A stretch of 64,000 nucleotides of DNA, taken from the NCBI GenBank assembly GCA_958366985.1, contig CATXDC010000010.1, positions 36,874 through 100,873 of the forward strand, written 5' to 3'. Made by a program: the position numbers and the translations under genes. Each line of letters opens with the position of its first letter. The first letter of the stretch is position 1. Origin of the DNA: an uncultured Oscillospiraceae bacterium. Lineage in GTDB: Bacteria > Bacillota > Clostridia > Oscillospirales > Acutalibacteraceae. The notes below the pieces were generated by a model. It saw only the letters and a program-made list of their open reading frames with translations, made no database searches and was not told where the DNA came from. Of this stretch, positions 1 through 7,679 are shown piece after piece.

Positions 1-144
1 TAAAGCGCATGAAAGTTTTTTTGTATATCCGCAGGAATAACGGGGTGAAAGTTCAATAACATCAGTATACTTGCTGTCTGCATTTTCAGCGCAGATTTTT
101 CCTACATGGGAATCTGTACAGTAATAGATGAAAAGCGTTTTCAT
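1..144 (-). CDS. Flavodoxin-like protein, N-terminal fragment (cut by window edge)
   Basis: The reading frame starts with ATG at 144 and runs open off the left edge, giving 48 residues that begin MKTLFIYYCTDSH. A GAGGAAG ribosome site lies just upstream on the minus strand. The opening beta-strand followed by a Thr/Ser-containing turn resembles the FMN-binding start of flavodoxin-like or NAD(P)H oxidoreductase proteins, but too little is present to be sure. It lies downstream of the hydrolase at 203-1153 on the same strand, 58 bp away, so the two may be co-transcribed. Confidence 0.55.
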   Translation of the reverse strand, partial: MKTLFIYYCTDSHVGKICAENADSKYTDVIELSPRYSCGYTKKLSCAL

Positions 145-202
145 TTAAAATCTTCCTCACTTTAAATTAGCTTCATATATTTACTTTAAATTTTATTGTT
201 TA

Positions 203-1153
203 TCAGGATTGCTTCTTATTCAGAACTTCGTTAAGCCAGTCGAGAACGTCTTCAAACACCTGCTGCTTGTTGAGTTCGTTTAAAATTTCATGTCTGTCGT
301 TTTCGTAAAGCTTAAGGGTAACATCCTTATGACCGGTCTTTTTAAGGTCATGGAAAACCTGTCTTACTCCCTTACCGTATTCTCCAACCGGATCTTCTGT
401 TCCGGAGATGAGAAGCATGGGCAGAATAAACGGAACGTTATTATACCATGAGTGAGTTGAAACACTGCGCAGGATGTCAAACAGATCTCTGTATCCAGCA
501 GCAGTGAAAAGGAATCCGCATTTGGGGTCGGCAATGTAGGCATCTACAACAGATTCATCACGGGTAAGCCAGTCAAAGTCAGTGCGCTTTTCTCCGACTC
601 TTTTATTGTAGCTGCCAAAGGCAATTTTGTTGATAAATTCACTTCTGTGATGAACGCCTTTTCTTGAAGCTACAAATTCTGCGATTTTAACGGCTAAGCC
701 TGCTGCGGGATTGGTTCCGCTTGTTCCGCAGAAAATTGCTCCGTCAATATTCATTCCGAATTTTTCAGTGTAACGTCTTGCAATAAATGAGCCCATACTG
801 TGACCGAAAATGAAAAACGGTTTGTCAGGATATGTGCTGCGTGCAATGTCTGTTAAAAGTTTTACATCGTTTACAAGGTCGTGACGTCCGGTTTTGTCTC
901 CGAAATAACCAAGCTCGCTGTCATTTTTAACAGAGAGGCCGTGACCGAGATGGTCGTTGATAAAAACTGCAAATCCGTTGCTGCTCAGGAATCTTGCAAA
1001 CTCGTCATATCTTCCGCTGTGTTCAGCCATACCATGGCAGATCTGAACTATACCTTTTATCTGATCCTCATCAGCGGGAGTATATGAGCGGGCATAAATA
1101 TCGGCAAGTCCTGAAGAGGACGGAAATGTGTATTCGTTAACTGTAATGTTCAT
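203..1153 (-). CDS. Alpha/beta hydrolase, lysophospholipase / monoacylglycerol lipase family
   Basis: This 316-residue cytoplasmic protein has no signal peptide. It carries the nucleophile elbow GHSMGS with Ser119, a late acidic residue in ISGTEDPVG (about 257), and the catalytic His in NDRHEIL (about 288), which together form a Ser-Asp-His triad. An early HGMAEHSGRY block is typical of the PldB/monoglyceride lipase group (Hydrolase_4), which cleaves acyl chains from lysophospholipids or monoacylglycerols. The true substrate cannot be read from sequence. The start ATG at 1153 follows a purine-rich GAAAGGAGC ribosome site. The leader holds a small hairpin and a palindrome described separately. 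Confidence 0.88.
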   Translation of the reverse strand: MNITVNEYTFPSSSGLADIYARSYTPADEDQIKGIVQICHGMAEHSGRYDEFARFLSSNGFAVFINDHLGHGLSVKNDSELGYFGDKTGRHDLVNDVKLLTDIARSTYPDKPFFIFGHSMGSFIARRYTEKFGMNIDGAIFCGTSGTNPAAGLAVKIAEFVASRKGVHHRSEFINKIAFGSYNKRVGEKRTDFDWLTRDESVVDAYIADPKCGFLFTAAGYRDLFDILRSVSTHSWYNNVPFILPMLLISGTEDPVGEYGKGVRQVFHDLKKTGHKDVTLKLYENDRHEILNELNKQQVFEDVLDWLNEVLNKKQS

Positions 1154-1190
1154 AATTTCAAGCTCCTTTCTTAATTTAAATAAACCAAAA

Positions 1191-1210
1191 GAGCTGGAGC
1201 GATGCAGCTC
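1191..1210 (-). promoter_or_regulatory. Short leader hairpin upstream of the hydrolase gene
   Basis: On the minus strand GAGCTG and CAGCTC can pair around an 8-nt loop, followed by four T residues. It lies between the predicted transcription start (about 1256) and the ribosome site (about 1165). It could act as a weak attenuator or stabiliser, or be fortuitous. Confidence 0.3.
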
Positions 1211-1262
1211 TAAAAAATATCATCGTTGCTACACTAAATTAACATCTTTAATTTACGCAAAT

Positions 1263-1303
1263 ATTATAGCATAAGTTTTGAAATTTTGTAACACTTTTGT
1301 TAC
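1263..1303 (-). promoter_or_regulatory. Promoter of hydrolase gene with overlapping 16-bp palindrome
   Basis: On the minus strand a TATAAT -10 box (1263-1268) lies 17 bp from TTACAA (1286-1291). The palindrome GTAACA-CTTT-TGTTAC at 1288-1303 overlaps the -35 box, where a dimeric repressor such as a TetR-type protein could block polymerase. No regulator gene is adjacent. The rest of 1154-1449 is AT-rich and shows no coding potential. Confidence 0.45.
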
Positions 1304-1449
1304 TATTTGAAAGAGTTTTGTAGTAATTGACAAAAAAGGTAAAAAAATGTCTAACAAAAGAACCAAATAAATTCGGATTTTTTTATAATTTATGACGCTT
1401 TTATCAAAAACATCGATAAATATTTATTTTGTATATCTATTTAATCATA

Positions 1450-2334
1450 TTATATTCCCGTAAGGTCAAAGTCAGGGATATATTTTGACTGAGCTGAGGA
1501 AATTTCCTGAAGAAAACCGTCCTCAAAGCCCATTTCCAGCATTGCGTTTATAACTTTTTCATATTCTCTCTTAGTAATTTTCCTGTTGATTTCGGGAAAC
1601 TCTTCGGCTCTTGAACAGGGAGTATACTGACACATGAGACTTACAGGTATATTTTTAGGGTAATTTTCCCAAATATACCTTAAAACTTTTATGGACTCGT
1701 TTGTATGCTGGGGCAGAATGAGATGTCTTATAATAACTCCTTTGGTGATAAGTCCGCTTTCATCGTACTGTGGAGCACCTGCCTGACGTATCATTTCCTC
1801 AATGGCTTTTGATGCAAAATCGAAATAATCCGCCGCTCCGGAGTATTTTGCGGAAACATCACTGCTGACATATTTGAAATCGGGAAGATAGACATCTATA
1901 AGTCCTTCAAGAGAGCGGAGGGTTTCCACTCTTTCGTATCCGGAGCTGTTATATACTACGGGAATTGAAGGCTTTTTCTTTTTTAAAACACGTCTTATGG
2001 AAGCTGCAAAATGGGTGGGATTTACAAGATTTATATTGTTGGCTCCCATATCTGCAAGTTCGTCAAAGATTTCAGAGAGCCTTTCTTCCGTTACAGGTGT
2101 GCCGAAGCCGCCGGTACTGATTTTACTGTTCTGACAAAAAACACAGCCCAGAGAACAGCCGGAGAAAAAAACGGTTCCCGAACCTTTTTCGCCGCTGATG
2201 CAGGGTTCTTCCCAAAAATGAAGAGCTGCTCTGGCTAAAATAGGGGAATCAGGCATTTTGCAAAAGCCGTCAGAGTGCTTTTCTTTTTCTCTTTTAACTT
2301 TACACATTCTCGGACAAAGGCTGCATTTTTCCAT
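1450..2334 (-). CDS. Radical SAM protein, pyruvate formate-lyase activase-like (COG1313 type)
   Basis: From ATG at 2334 the protein is 294 residues. The CxxxCxxC motif at Cys60, Cys64 and Cys67 (SGCSLGCVFCQN) binds the [4Fe-4S] cluster that cleaves S-adenosylmethionine. An N-terminal Cys cluster (Cys4, Cys7, Cys11, Cys25) probably binds further metal. The family resembles PflA-like activases of unassigned substrate. A longer frame to 2442 exists, but its extra residues overlap the promoter (-35 at 2437-2442), and an AAAGGAAT ribosome site precedes 2334, so the shorter start is preferred. The gene is divergent from coaX. Confidence 0.88.
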   Translation of the reverse strand: MEKCSLCPRMCKVKREKEKHSDGFCKMPDSPILARAALHFWEEPCISGEKGSGTVFFSGCSLGCVFCQNSKISTGGFGTPVTEERLSEIFDELADMGANNINLVNPTHFAASIRRVLKKKKPSIPVVYNSSGYERVETLRSLEGLIDVYLPDFKYVSSDVSAKYSGAADYFDFASKAIEEMIRQAGAPQYDESGLITKGVIIRHLILPQHTNESIKVLRYIWENYPKNIPVSLMCQYTPCSRAEEFPEINRKITKREYEKVINAMLEMGFEDGFLQEISSAQSKYIPDFDLTGI

Positions 2335-2413
2335 TTTGGTATTCCTTTCAGTATAAACTGGACAAAATAAAATCAAACATAAAATACAGACAGTCTGCTT
2401 ATGTTTATACAAT

Positions 2414-2442
2414 ATAATAGTTGTCATCGACAAATTTTTCAA
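2414..2442 (-). promoter_or_regulatory. Promoter for the radical SAM gene
   Basis: On the minus strand TTGAAA (2437-2442), a 17-bp spacer and TATTAT (2414-2419) form a near-consensus sigma-A promoter about 75 nt upstream of the chosen start at 2334. Confidence 0.6.
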
Positions 2443-2449
2443 CCTTAAA

Positions 2450-2478
2450 TTGATTTATCATGATTTTTGAGATATAAT
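2450..2478 (+). promoter_or_regulatory. Promoter for coaX
   Basis: TTGATT (2450-2455), a 17-bp spacer and TATAAT (2473-2478) lie 61 bp before the coaX start. It sits back to back with the radical SAM promoter. Confidence 0.65.
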
Positions 2479-2539
2479 ACCCACCGTCGGATATATTGAT
2501 TTTACAATAAAAACAAAGCTGCAAAGCGGAGGTGCTTTT

Positions 2540-3313
2540 ATGGTTTTGACCGTTGATATAGGAAATACAAATATAACTTTCGGTGCGTATAAAAATGATG
2601 AGCTGATGTTTGTGCTCCGTCTTTCAACAGACAGAAGAAGAACAAGGGATCAGTATGCGGCTGAATTTCATGATCTGCTGCGTCTTAACGGAGTAGAAGG
2701 CTCAGATTTTTCGGGAGCTATTATCGGTTCCGTTGTGCCGGAGCTTACAAGAGCCGTCAAAGAGGCAGTGAAATTTGTAACGGGCCGCACACCGTTAATG
2801 GTAGGACCCGGAATAAAAACTGGACTTAACATCCGTACCGATGACCCCGGAGAACTGGGAGCTGACCTTGTTGCGGGAGCAGTTGCCGCAATTGAGCTTT
2901 TCCCGCTGCCGTGTCTTATTATGGATTTGGGAACTGCCACAAAAATCAGTGTAATAGATGAAAAAGGAGTCTTCAGAGGCTGTACAATCGCCGCAGGAGT
3001 AGGTATTTCCGTTGAAGCTCTTGCTGCAAAAACTTCTCAGCTCCCCGGTATCAGTCTTTCGGCTCCTGCTCACACAATCGGTACAAATACAATAGACTGT
3101 ATGCAGTCCGGTACAGTGTTCGGCACTGCTGCAATGCTTGACGGCATGGCAGACAGAATTGAAGAGGAGCTTAACTGTCCTGTAAAAAGTATAGCTGCAA
3201 CAGGCGGCTTTGCCGGGGAAATAGTCCGCAACTGCCGAAGAAAAGTAACATATGACGGCGAACTTTTACTCAAAGGATTAAAGATTTTATATGACAGAAA
3301 TTCTTCAAAATAA
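2540..3313 (+). CDS. coaX: Type III pantothenate kinase
   Basis: CoaX phosphorylates pantothenate to 4'-phosphopantothenate, the first step of coenzyme A synthesis, in the cytoplasm. The 257-residue length fits the family. The N-terminal DIGNTNITFG motif binds ATP phosphate, and GELGADLVAGA and DLGTATKISV match the ASKHA-fold pantothenate and metal motifs. A GGAGGT ribosome site (2527-2532) precedes ATG 2540. The gene is followed on the same strand by a probable ECF substrate-binding protein, a pairing that points to pantothenate uptake plus activation. Confidence 0.96.
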   Translation: MVLTVDIGNTNITFGAYKNDELMFVLRLSTDRRRTRDQYAAEFHDLLRLNGVEGSDFSGAIIGSVVPELTRAVKEAVKFVTGRTPLMVGPGIKTGLNIRTDDPGELGADLVAGAVAAIELFPLPCLIMDLGTATKISVIDEKGVFRGCTIAAGVGISVEALAAKTSQLPGISLSAPAHTIGTNTIDCMQSGTVFGTAAMLDGMADRIEEELNCPVKSIAATGGFAGEIVRNCRRKVTYDGELLLKGLKILYDRNSSK

Positions 3314-3403
3314 GCCTTTAATCCGTGATATTAATTCTCTGTATTTTAGCTTCGCAGTTAAAATAAATTTTCAGATTATACCGCTGTTTTCGTTCATCAG
3401 TAC

Positions 3404-3454
3404 GGCGTGAATAAATCACGCCCCGGCGCTGCATCCTTTTTATGGAGCAGCAGC
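3404..3454 (+). promoter_or_regulatory. Two consecutive hairpins in the leader of the ECF transporter gene
   Basis: GGCGTGA-ATAAA-TCACGCC (3404-3422) is a perfect 7-bp stem. Six bases later GCTGC-A-TCC (3428-3436) pairs with GGA-GCAGC (3444-3451), ending just before the AAGGAGG ribosome site. Neither has a U-run, so they are not ordinary terminators. They may control translation of the downstream gene or process the coaX transcript. I recognise no known riboswitch class. Confidence 0.4.
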
Positions 3455-3470
3455 AAGGAGGTAATAATTT

Positions 3471-4283
3471 ATGAAAAGCAAAAAATCAACTAAGAGCGTC
3501 CTTACGCTCACTCAGCTGGGAGTGCTTTCTGCACTTATTATCCTTTTGACCTTTGTGCCCAATATCGGATACATCAGCTACGGTGTTCTGAGTATCACGA
3601 TTATTCACATTCCCGTTATCATCGGCGCAATTGTTATGGGACCTAAATCAGGCGCAATTCTCGGCGCAGTATGGGGAATTTCCTGTATTGTAAAAGCGGT
3701 TCTGGCTCCGCCGTCACCTCTTGAGGGTGCTATTTTCTGGAATCCTGCTGTGTCACTTATTCCCCGTGTTCTTGCGGGATTCATAGCAGGCGCAGTTTTT
3801 GTCATTGCTGCAAAAGCAGATAAAATCGGAAAAACTGCTCAGACGATTGCCGCTGTTATTGCCGCTCTTCTTGCAGGTGTTGCAGTAACTTCTGCTGTGA
3901 GCTTTGCAAAGCAGGCGCAGTGGGCTGGTTTTGCAGTAGCTTTAATAGGAGCAGTTGTATTCGCTCTTATAATTGCGGGATGTCTTTATCTTGTTTTTGC
4001 GCCTAAAAAGCAGGATGCAAAAGGCAAAAAGAATAACATACCTGCCGGTATCGCCGCAATTGCAGGCTGTATTACCAATACGATTTTCGTAATGGGAGCT
4101 ATTTATATTTTCCATGGCGGAGAGTTTGGTCAGGAGCTCGGAATCACCGTTATGTCTTTCGGCGGTTTCCTTAAATATGTCCTTGCAGCGTTTACAATCA
4201 ATGCAGTTCTTGAAATTGTGGCGGCTGTAATAATCGCTGTTCCCGTGAGCATGGCTCTTAAAAAGGTAAAGACAAGAGTATAA
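3471..4283 (+). CDS. ECF transporter substrate-binding (S) component, probably for pantothenate
   Basis: This is a very hydrophobic 270-residue membrane protein with about six or more helices. The early segment LTQLGVLSALIILLTFVPN and the following IIHIPVIIGAIVMGPKSG block are typical of ECF S components (ECF_trnsprt family), which capture a vitamin and dock on a shared EcfA/A'/T energising module. Adjacency to coaX suggests a PanT-type pantothenate specificity, which is inference from context. A long middle hydrophobic stretch (about 105-180) makes it larger than the usual 180-200-residue S component. No EcfA or EcfT is in the window. Ribosome site AAGGAGG precedes ATG 3471. Confidence 0.85.
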   Translation: MKSKKSTKSVLTLTQLGVLSALIILLTFVPNIGYISYGVLSITIIHIPVIIGAIVMGPKSGAILGAVWGISCIVKAVLAPPSPLEGAIFWNPAVSLIPRVLAGFIAGAVFVIAAKADKIGKTAQTIAAVIAALLAGVAVTSAVSFAKQAQWAGFAVALIGAVVFALIIAGCLYLVFAPKKQDAKGKKNNIPAGIAAIAGCITNTIFVMGAIYIFHGGEFGQELGITVMSFGGFLKYVLAAFTINAVLEIVAAVIIAVPVSMALKKVKTRV

Positions 4284-4336
4284 TTTTAAGTCAGTTAAAC
4301 AGAACGAAAACAGTTAAGTATATATTTTTAAAATTC

Positions 4337-4366
4337 AGGCTTCGTCTTAATGGACGGAGCCTTTTT
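4337..4366 (+). terminator. Intrinsic terminator after ECF S component
   Basis: GGCTTCGTC pairs with GACGGAGCC around a 6-nt loop, followed by TTTTT. It ends the coaX-ECF transcript. Confidence 0.85.
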
Positions 4367-4485
4367 GCTTGTATCCTGAAAAGGTTACTCAAAATTGACC
4401 TCTTTAAAATTACTGAAAATTGTATATTTAACTATGACACTTTTTCTGCTATCATGTATCCATAATGAAAAGAGAGGTGTCAGTT

Positions 4486-5310
4486 ATGAAAAGAATTGTT
4501 ACAATTCAGGATATTTCATGTCTCGGAAAGTGCTCTATTACGGTTGCTCTTCCAATAATTTCAGCAATGGGTGTTGAGGCAGCTATTATTCCCACTGCCG
4601 TTTTGTCCACCCACACAATGTTCAAGGGCTTTACCTGCAAAGATCTTGATGATCAAATTGTCCCCATTACAGACCACTGGAAAAATGAGGGAATCAAGTT
4701 TGACGGTATTTATACAGGATATCTTGCATCAGCCCAGCAGATTGCTACTGTCATGTCAGTTATCGATAAGCTTAAGGACGACACCCTTGTAGTTGTCGAT
4801 CCTGCTATGGCTGATAACGGAAAGCTTTATCCTGCTTTTGACAGCGAGTTTCCCAAGGAGATGGCAAAGCTCTGCGGCAAGGCAGATATAATTCTTCCCA
4901 ATATCACTGAGGCAAGCTTCCTTACAGGCAGCGAATATAAAACTGAGTATGATGAAAGCTACATTGATGAGCTTCTTAAAAAGCTTGCAGCTCTGGGTAG
5001 CAAAAAGGTAGTTCTTAAGGGCGTTGTGCTTGACGGCAAATACGGAGTTATCTGCTATAACTGTGAAACAGGCGAGAGAACCATGTACAGCCATGAGAGA
5101 ATACCTGTTGGTTACCACGGTACAGGTGACGTATTTTCCTCAACCTTTGTAGGCGCACTTATGAGAGGCAAGAGCATTGAGGATGCCGTAAAGCTTGCCG
5201 CTGATTACACAGTTGAGTGCATCAGGATAACCTTTAACAGAGTAGGCAAAGATTTCTACGGCGTTGATTTTGAAACAGCAATGCCCTTCCTTATTGACAG
5301 ACTCAAATAA
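4486..5310 (+). CDS. Pyridoxamine / pyridoxal kinase (PdxY/PdxK-like)
   Basis: This ribokinase-fold kinase phosphorylates B6 vitamers to salvage pyridoxal 5'-phosphate. The protein is 274 residues from ATG 4486, which follows an AGAGAGG ribosome site (4471-4477). An earlier ATG at 4465 lacks a site and would place the ribosome site inside the gene. The N-terminal QDISCLGKCS segment, the VVDPAMADNGKLY block and the anion-hole HGTGD motif with the catalytic Asp support the call. It is a single gene between a terminator and the next reductase gene. The preferred vitamer cannot be told from sequence. Confidence 0.9.
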   Translation: MKRIVTIQDISCLGKCSITVALPIISAMGVEAAIIPTAVLSTHTMFKGFTCKDLDDQIVPITDHWKNEGIKFDGIYTGYLASAQQIATVMSVIDKLKDDTLVVVDPAMADNGKLYPAFDSEFPKEMAKLCGKADIILPNITEASFLTGSEYKTEYDESYIDELLKKLAALGSKKVVLKGVVLDGKYGVICYNCETGERTMYSHERIPVGYHGTGDVFSSTFVGALMRGKSIEDAVKLAADYTVECIRITFNRVGKDFYGVDFETAMPFLIDRLK

Positions 5311-5352
5311 AAATATTAAACTTTTAAAAGCTTGATGAAAGGGGAAATTCAA

Positions 5353-6030
5353 TTGACTGATATACAAAAAGAGCTGAAAGAATTTCTTCTTTCAGCGGGA
5401 GCTTCAGATGTAGGCTTTGCGGAAATTGACGACGGCGATTTCGGTTCCTGCCGCTGGGGTGTGAGCGTGGTAGTAAAGCTTTCCGATGGTATAATCGACG
5501 AAATAGACGGCGCTCCCACACACACTTATTTCAGCCATTACAGAGCGGTCAATGCCCTTATTGATTCGCTGCTTTTAAGAGCGGGAATGTTCCTCGAAAA
5601 AAGGGGATACAAATATATTACCGTTGCCGCTTCACAGAGTATAAATAAGGACGGCTGGAATTACTGCGGCCGCTATTCCCATAAAAAGCTTGCTTATCTT
5701 TCGGGACTTGGAACAGTGGGAAAAAATTCATTGTTCCTACATAAAGAGTACGGAGCGAGAGTCCGTCTCGGTTCACTTTTTACGGACTGTCCTCTTGAAA
5801 GAGAAGTGCCGATTTCGGAAAATATCTGTATCGGATGCAATCTCTGTGCTGATGTCTGTCCGTCAGGAGCCATTAAGGGAAAAGACTGGTATCCCGGAAT
5901 CGACCGAAGCGAAATCTTCGACCCTGAAAAATGCAGCACTTTTATGAAAAAGGAATTTAAAATGATAGGCAGGGGAGCTGTCTGCGGAATCTGCATGAAA
6001 GTATGTCCTGCCGGAAAACTGAAAAGATAG
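5353..6030 (+). CDS. 4Fe-4S ferredoxin-type reductase, epoxyqueuosine reductase-like
   Basis: The protein is about 225 residues from a TTG start at 5353, chosen because AAAGGGGA (5338-5345) lies 7 nt upstream. The ATG at 5335 has no ribosome site. Two Cys clusters, CIGCNLCADVCPSG and a C-terminal CGICMKVCPAG with an extra upstream Cys, would hold two [4Fe-4S] clusters as in QueG-related proteins. It is shorter than QueG, which also has a C-terminal HEAT-like part and a cobalamin site, so a queuosine role is not shown. It is better read as a QueG-family iron-sulfur oxidoreductase of unknown substrate. Confidence 0.8.
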   Translation: MTDIQKELKEFLLSAGASDVGFAEIDDGDFGSCRWGVSVVVKLSDGIIDEIDGAPTHTYFSHYRAVNALIDSLLLRAGMFLEKRGYKYITVAASQSINKDGWNYCGRYSHKKLAYLSGLGTVGKNSLFLHKEYGARVRLGSLFTDCPLEREVPISENICIGCNLCADVCPSGAIKGKDWYPGIDRSEIFDPEKCSTFMKKEFKMIGRGAVCGICMKVCPAGKLKR

Positions 6031-6039
6031 TCACTGAAA

Positions 6040-6077
6040 AATAACCCCCGCCGGAATTTAATTCGGCGGGGGTTATT
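6040..6077. terminator. Bidirectional terminator between convergent genes
   Basis: A very stable stem pairs AATAACCCCCGCCG with its complement, with a short AT-rich loop and an A-run/T-run on the two sides. It can serve both the reductase (+) and the lipoprotein gene (-). Confidence 0.9.
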
Positions 6078-6104
6078 GCATTTATTAACTTATTGATTTC
6101 AAGT

Positions 6105-6704
6105 TTACTGAGCAACATTTGCTGAAACATCTTCCTGAGAAGAATTGACGCTTGCATCATTGTTTTTAATGGTAAAAGCTGTCAAAATAACAGAAGATGA
6201 AAAACCAAAACGATAATTACCAACATTTTTAATAAGAGAAGTTTTTCCGTTGTAAGATTCTTTAAGATTTACCTTAAGCTCTTTTATAATTACGTCTGCA
6301 TCATCTTCTGTCAGTTCGGTAAAAGAAAGAATAGAACTTTTTGCGATTTCTGCAAACTCATCTACTGTTGCCTGGCTTATTTCTCCGGCAGAAGTATTGC
6401 CGGTTCCTACAAACCAAACTGAACTATCTGTAAATTCCTTTGATTCTTTATCGGCAGAAGCTAAAAGAGTAACTTTTGAGTTTCCGGCAGGTACATCAAA
6501 AGAATAACTATAATTAAGTTTTTTGCTGTCGGTGGACTCTGTAATTTTAATATCTTTTTCAGGGATTTTATAGTCTGATGAAATTTCATCAAATTTTTTA
6601 AATCCGTCTGTAACCATATTCTTTTCAGCCATGCATCCGAAAAATGTAAGCGTAAGAGTAAGAGCAACAAGTACGCAGATAATTGATTTTATGGCGTGTT
6701 TCAT
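6105..6704 (-). CDS. Putative lipoprotein of unknown function
   Basis: This 199-residue protein has a basic N-terminus and a hydrophobic segment (residues 8-22) ending in TFFGC, a plausible though non-canonical lipobox with Cys24. It would be exported and lipid-anchored. The rest is acidic, rich in Ser, Thr and Lys, and shows no domain I recognise. The middle, with alternating polar beta-like strands, could be a small extracytoplasmic domain. The start ATG follows GAGGTGA. It is transcribed away from the purine region, and its upstream DNA holds the symmetric inverted repeat at 6757-6827. Confidence 0.7.
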   Translation of the reverse strand: MKHAIKSIICVLVALTLTLTFFGCMAEKNMVTDGFKKFDEISSDYKIPEKDIKITESTDSKKLNYSYSFDVPAGNSKVTLLASADKESKEFTDSSVWFVGTGNTSAGEISQATVDEFAEIAKSSILSFTELTEDDADVIIKELKVNLKESYNGKTSLIKNVGNYRFGFSSSVILTAFTIKNNDASVNSSQEDVSANVAQ

Positions 6705-6756
6705 TCATAATCACCTCATAAGCATATTCTCACAAATAAATGATAAAGTAATGTAA

Positions 6757-6827
6757 AACACCTGTCAATGGGCATAATGCCGAATAAAGGCAAAGTATAC
6801 AAAACATTATGCACAACTAAAGGTGTT
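6757..6827. repeat. Symmetric nested inverted repeat between lipoprotein gene and purE leader
   Basis: The outer arms AACACCT (6757-6763) and AGGTGTT (6821-6827) and inner arms GCATAATG (6772-6779) and CATTATGC (6805-6812) are all perfectly complementary. They are separated by 8-nt internal loops on both sides and a 25-nt apical part. The symmetry suggests a folded RNA (part of the lipoprotein leader or a separate transcript) or a protein-binding cruciform. No homology is recognised. Confidence 0.5.
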
Positions 6828-6871
6828 AATCAATCTATATGTAGAAAAAAATCAAAAGCTGTTTCAATCTA

Positions 6872-6900
6872 TTGAAATTATCAAGGTTTTGCAATAAAAT
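6872..6900 (+). promoter_or_regulatory. Promoter of the RNA upstream of purE
   Basis: TTGAAA (6872-6877), a 17-bp spacer and TAAAAT (6895-6900) predict a start near 6907, with the terminator at 7049-7075 about 165 nt downstream. Confidence 0.65.
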
Positions 6901-6906
6901 ATACGA

Positions 6907-7075
6907 GTATTGATAAAAGCTGGGTAGGTGAATGTGCGGTGACCTGTTTTTTGGTTTCTATTATAGGTATAGGGACAGGAGCACAATTTAACAACAGGCA
7001 CGCTAAAGCGCCCAATCTCAGTGTGTCAAGAAACAACAGGTGAAAAGCAGGCTGCGTTATAATCGCAGCCTTTTT
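6907..7075 (+). ncRNA. ssrS: Structured RNA upstream of purE, candidate 6S RNA (ssrS)
   Basis: A predicted transcript of about 170 nt has its own promoter and ends in a terminator. ACCTGTT (6942-6948) pairs with AACAGGT (7035-7041), and TTTCT (6955-6959) pairs with AGAAA (7029-7033). These enclose a large, mostly unpaired middle and a small GC hairpin near 7001-7010. A long rod with a central bubble is the 6S RNA plan, which mimics an open promoter and binds sigma-A RNA polymerase. 6S genes are, to my knowledge, often found upstream of purE in Clostridia. The alternative is a purine-pathway attenuator. I did not find the conserved cores of the guanine, ZTP or ykkC-type riboswitches. Confidence 0.5.
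7049..7075 (+). terminator. Terminator between the structured RNA and purE
   Basis: GGCTGCG pairs with CGCAGCC around a 7-nt loop, followed by TTTTT. It ends 48 nt before purE. It is either the 3' end of the RNA gene or an attenuator for the purine operon. Confidence 0.85.
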
Positions 7076-7123
7076 ACTTTTGAAAGACCTGGAACACAAC
7101 AAATTTGAAAGGATGACGAGTGT

Positions 7124-7618
7124 ATGAAAAAAGTAGCTGTAATAATGGGCAGCGACAGTGATTTGCCGGTAGTAGGAAAAGCTATAAAAAAGCTTGCCGA
7201 GTTTGGAGTTGAAACAGAGGTTCATGTAATGTCTGCGCACAGAACACCGGTTCAGGCTGCTGAGTTTTCGTCAAAGGCGAGAGAAAACGGATTCGGAGCT
7301 ATTATAGCTGCGGCAGGAAAAGCTGCACATCTTGCAGGTGTTCTTGCAGCTCATACTACTCTTCCTGTTATCGGAATTCCTGTAAAGTCCTCAACTCTTG
7401 ACGGACTTGATGCTCTTCTTGCAACAGTTCAGATGCCCTCAGGTATTCCCGTTGCAACAGTTGCCATAGATGGTGCTGAGAATGCTGCAATTCTTGCAGT
7501 GCAGATGCTCGCTTTGTCTGACGAGACACTTGCAAAGAAACTTGATGAAATGAAGTCCGATATGGAAAAAGCAGTTATTGCAAAGGATAAGGCTCTTGCA
7601 GAAAGCCTTAAGGCTTAA
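7124..7618 (+). CDS. purE: N5-carboxyaminoimidazole ribonucleotide mutase
   Basis: PurE shifts the carboxyl group from N5-CAIR to CAIR in de novo purine synthesis. The 164-residue length, MGSDSD near the N-terminus and SAHRTP (about 40-45) mark class I PurE. The short C-terminal tail is Ala/Lys-rich and helical. Class I PurE normally needs PurK to make N5-CAIR, and no purK is in the window. It is the first gene of a seven-gene same-strand run. The start follows GAAAGGATGA. Confidence 0.97.
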   Translation: MKKVAVIMGSDSDLPVVGKAIKKLAEFGVETEVHVMSAHRTPVQAAEFSSKARENGFGAIIAAAGKAAHLAGVLAAHTTLPVIGIPVKSSTLDGLDALLATVQMPSGIPVATVAIDGAENAAILAVQMLALSDETLAKKLDEMKSDMEKAVIAKDKALAESLKA

Positions 7619-7679
7619 GTTTTATAACTGTTATTTGTTGTTTTATTAAATTGCAAAATCATTTTGGAGGCTGATAGAT

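Noticed and set aside
881..1087. Plus-strand open frame inside the hydrolase gene
   Set aside because: It is a shadow of the minus-strand lipase gene, whose catalytic motifs are intact.
1450..2442. Longer start of the radical SAM gene at 2442
   Set aside because: The extra 36 residues overlap the promoter and have no ribosome site; the family-like Cys motif starts right after ATG 2334.
6907..7075. Guanine, ZTP or ykkC-type riboswitch upstream of purE
   Set aside because: The conserved core sequences of these classes were not found; a 6S-type RNA explains the layout better.
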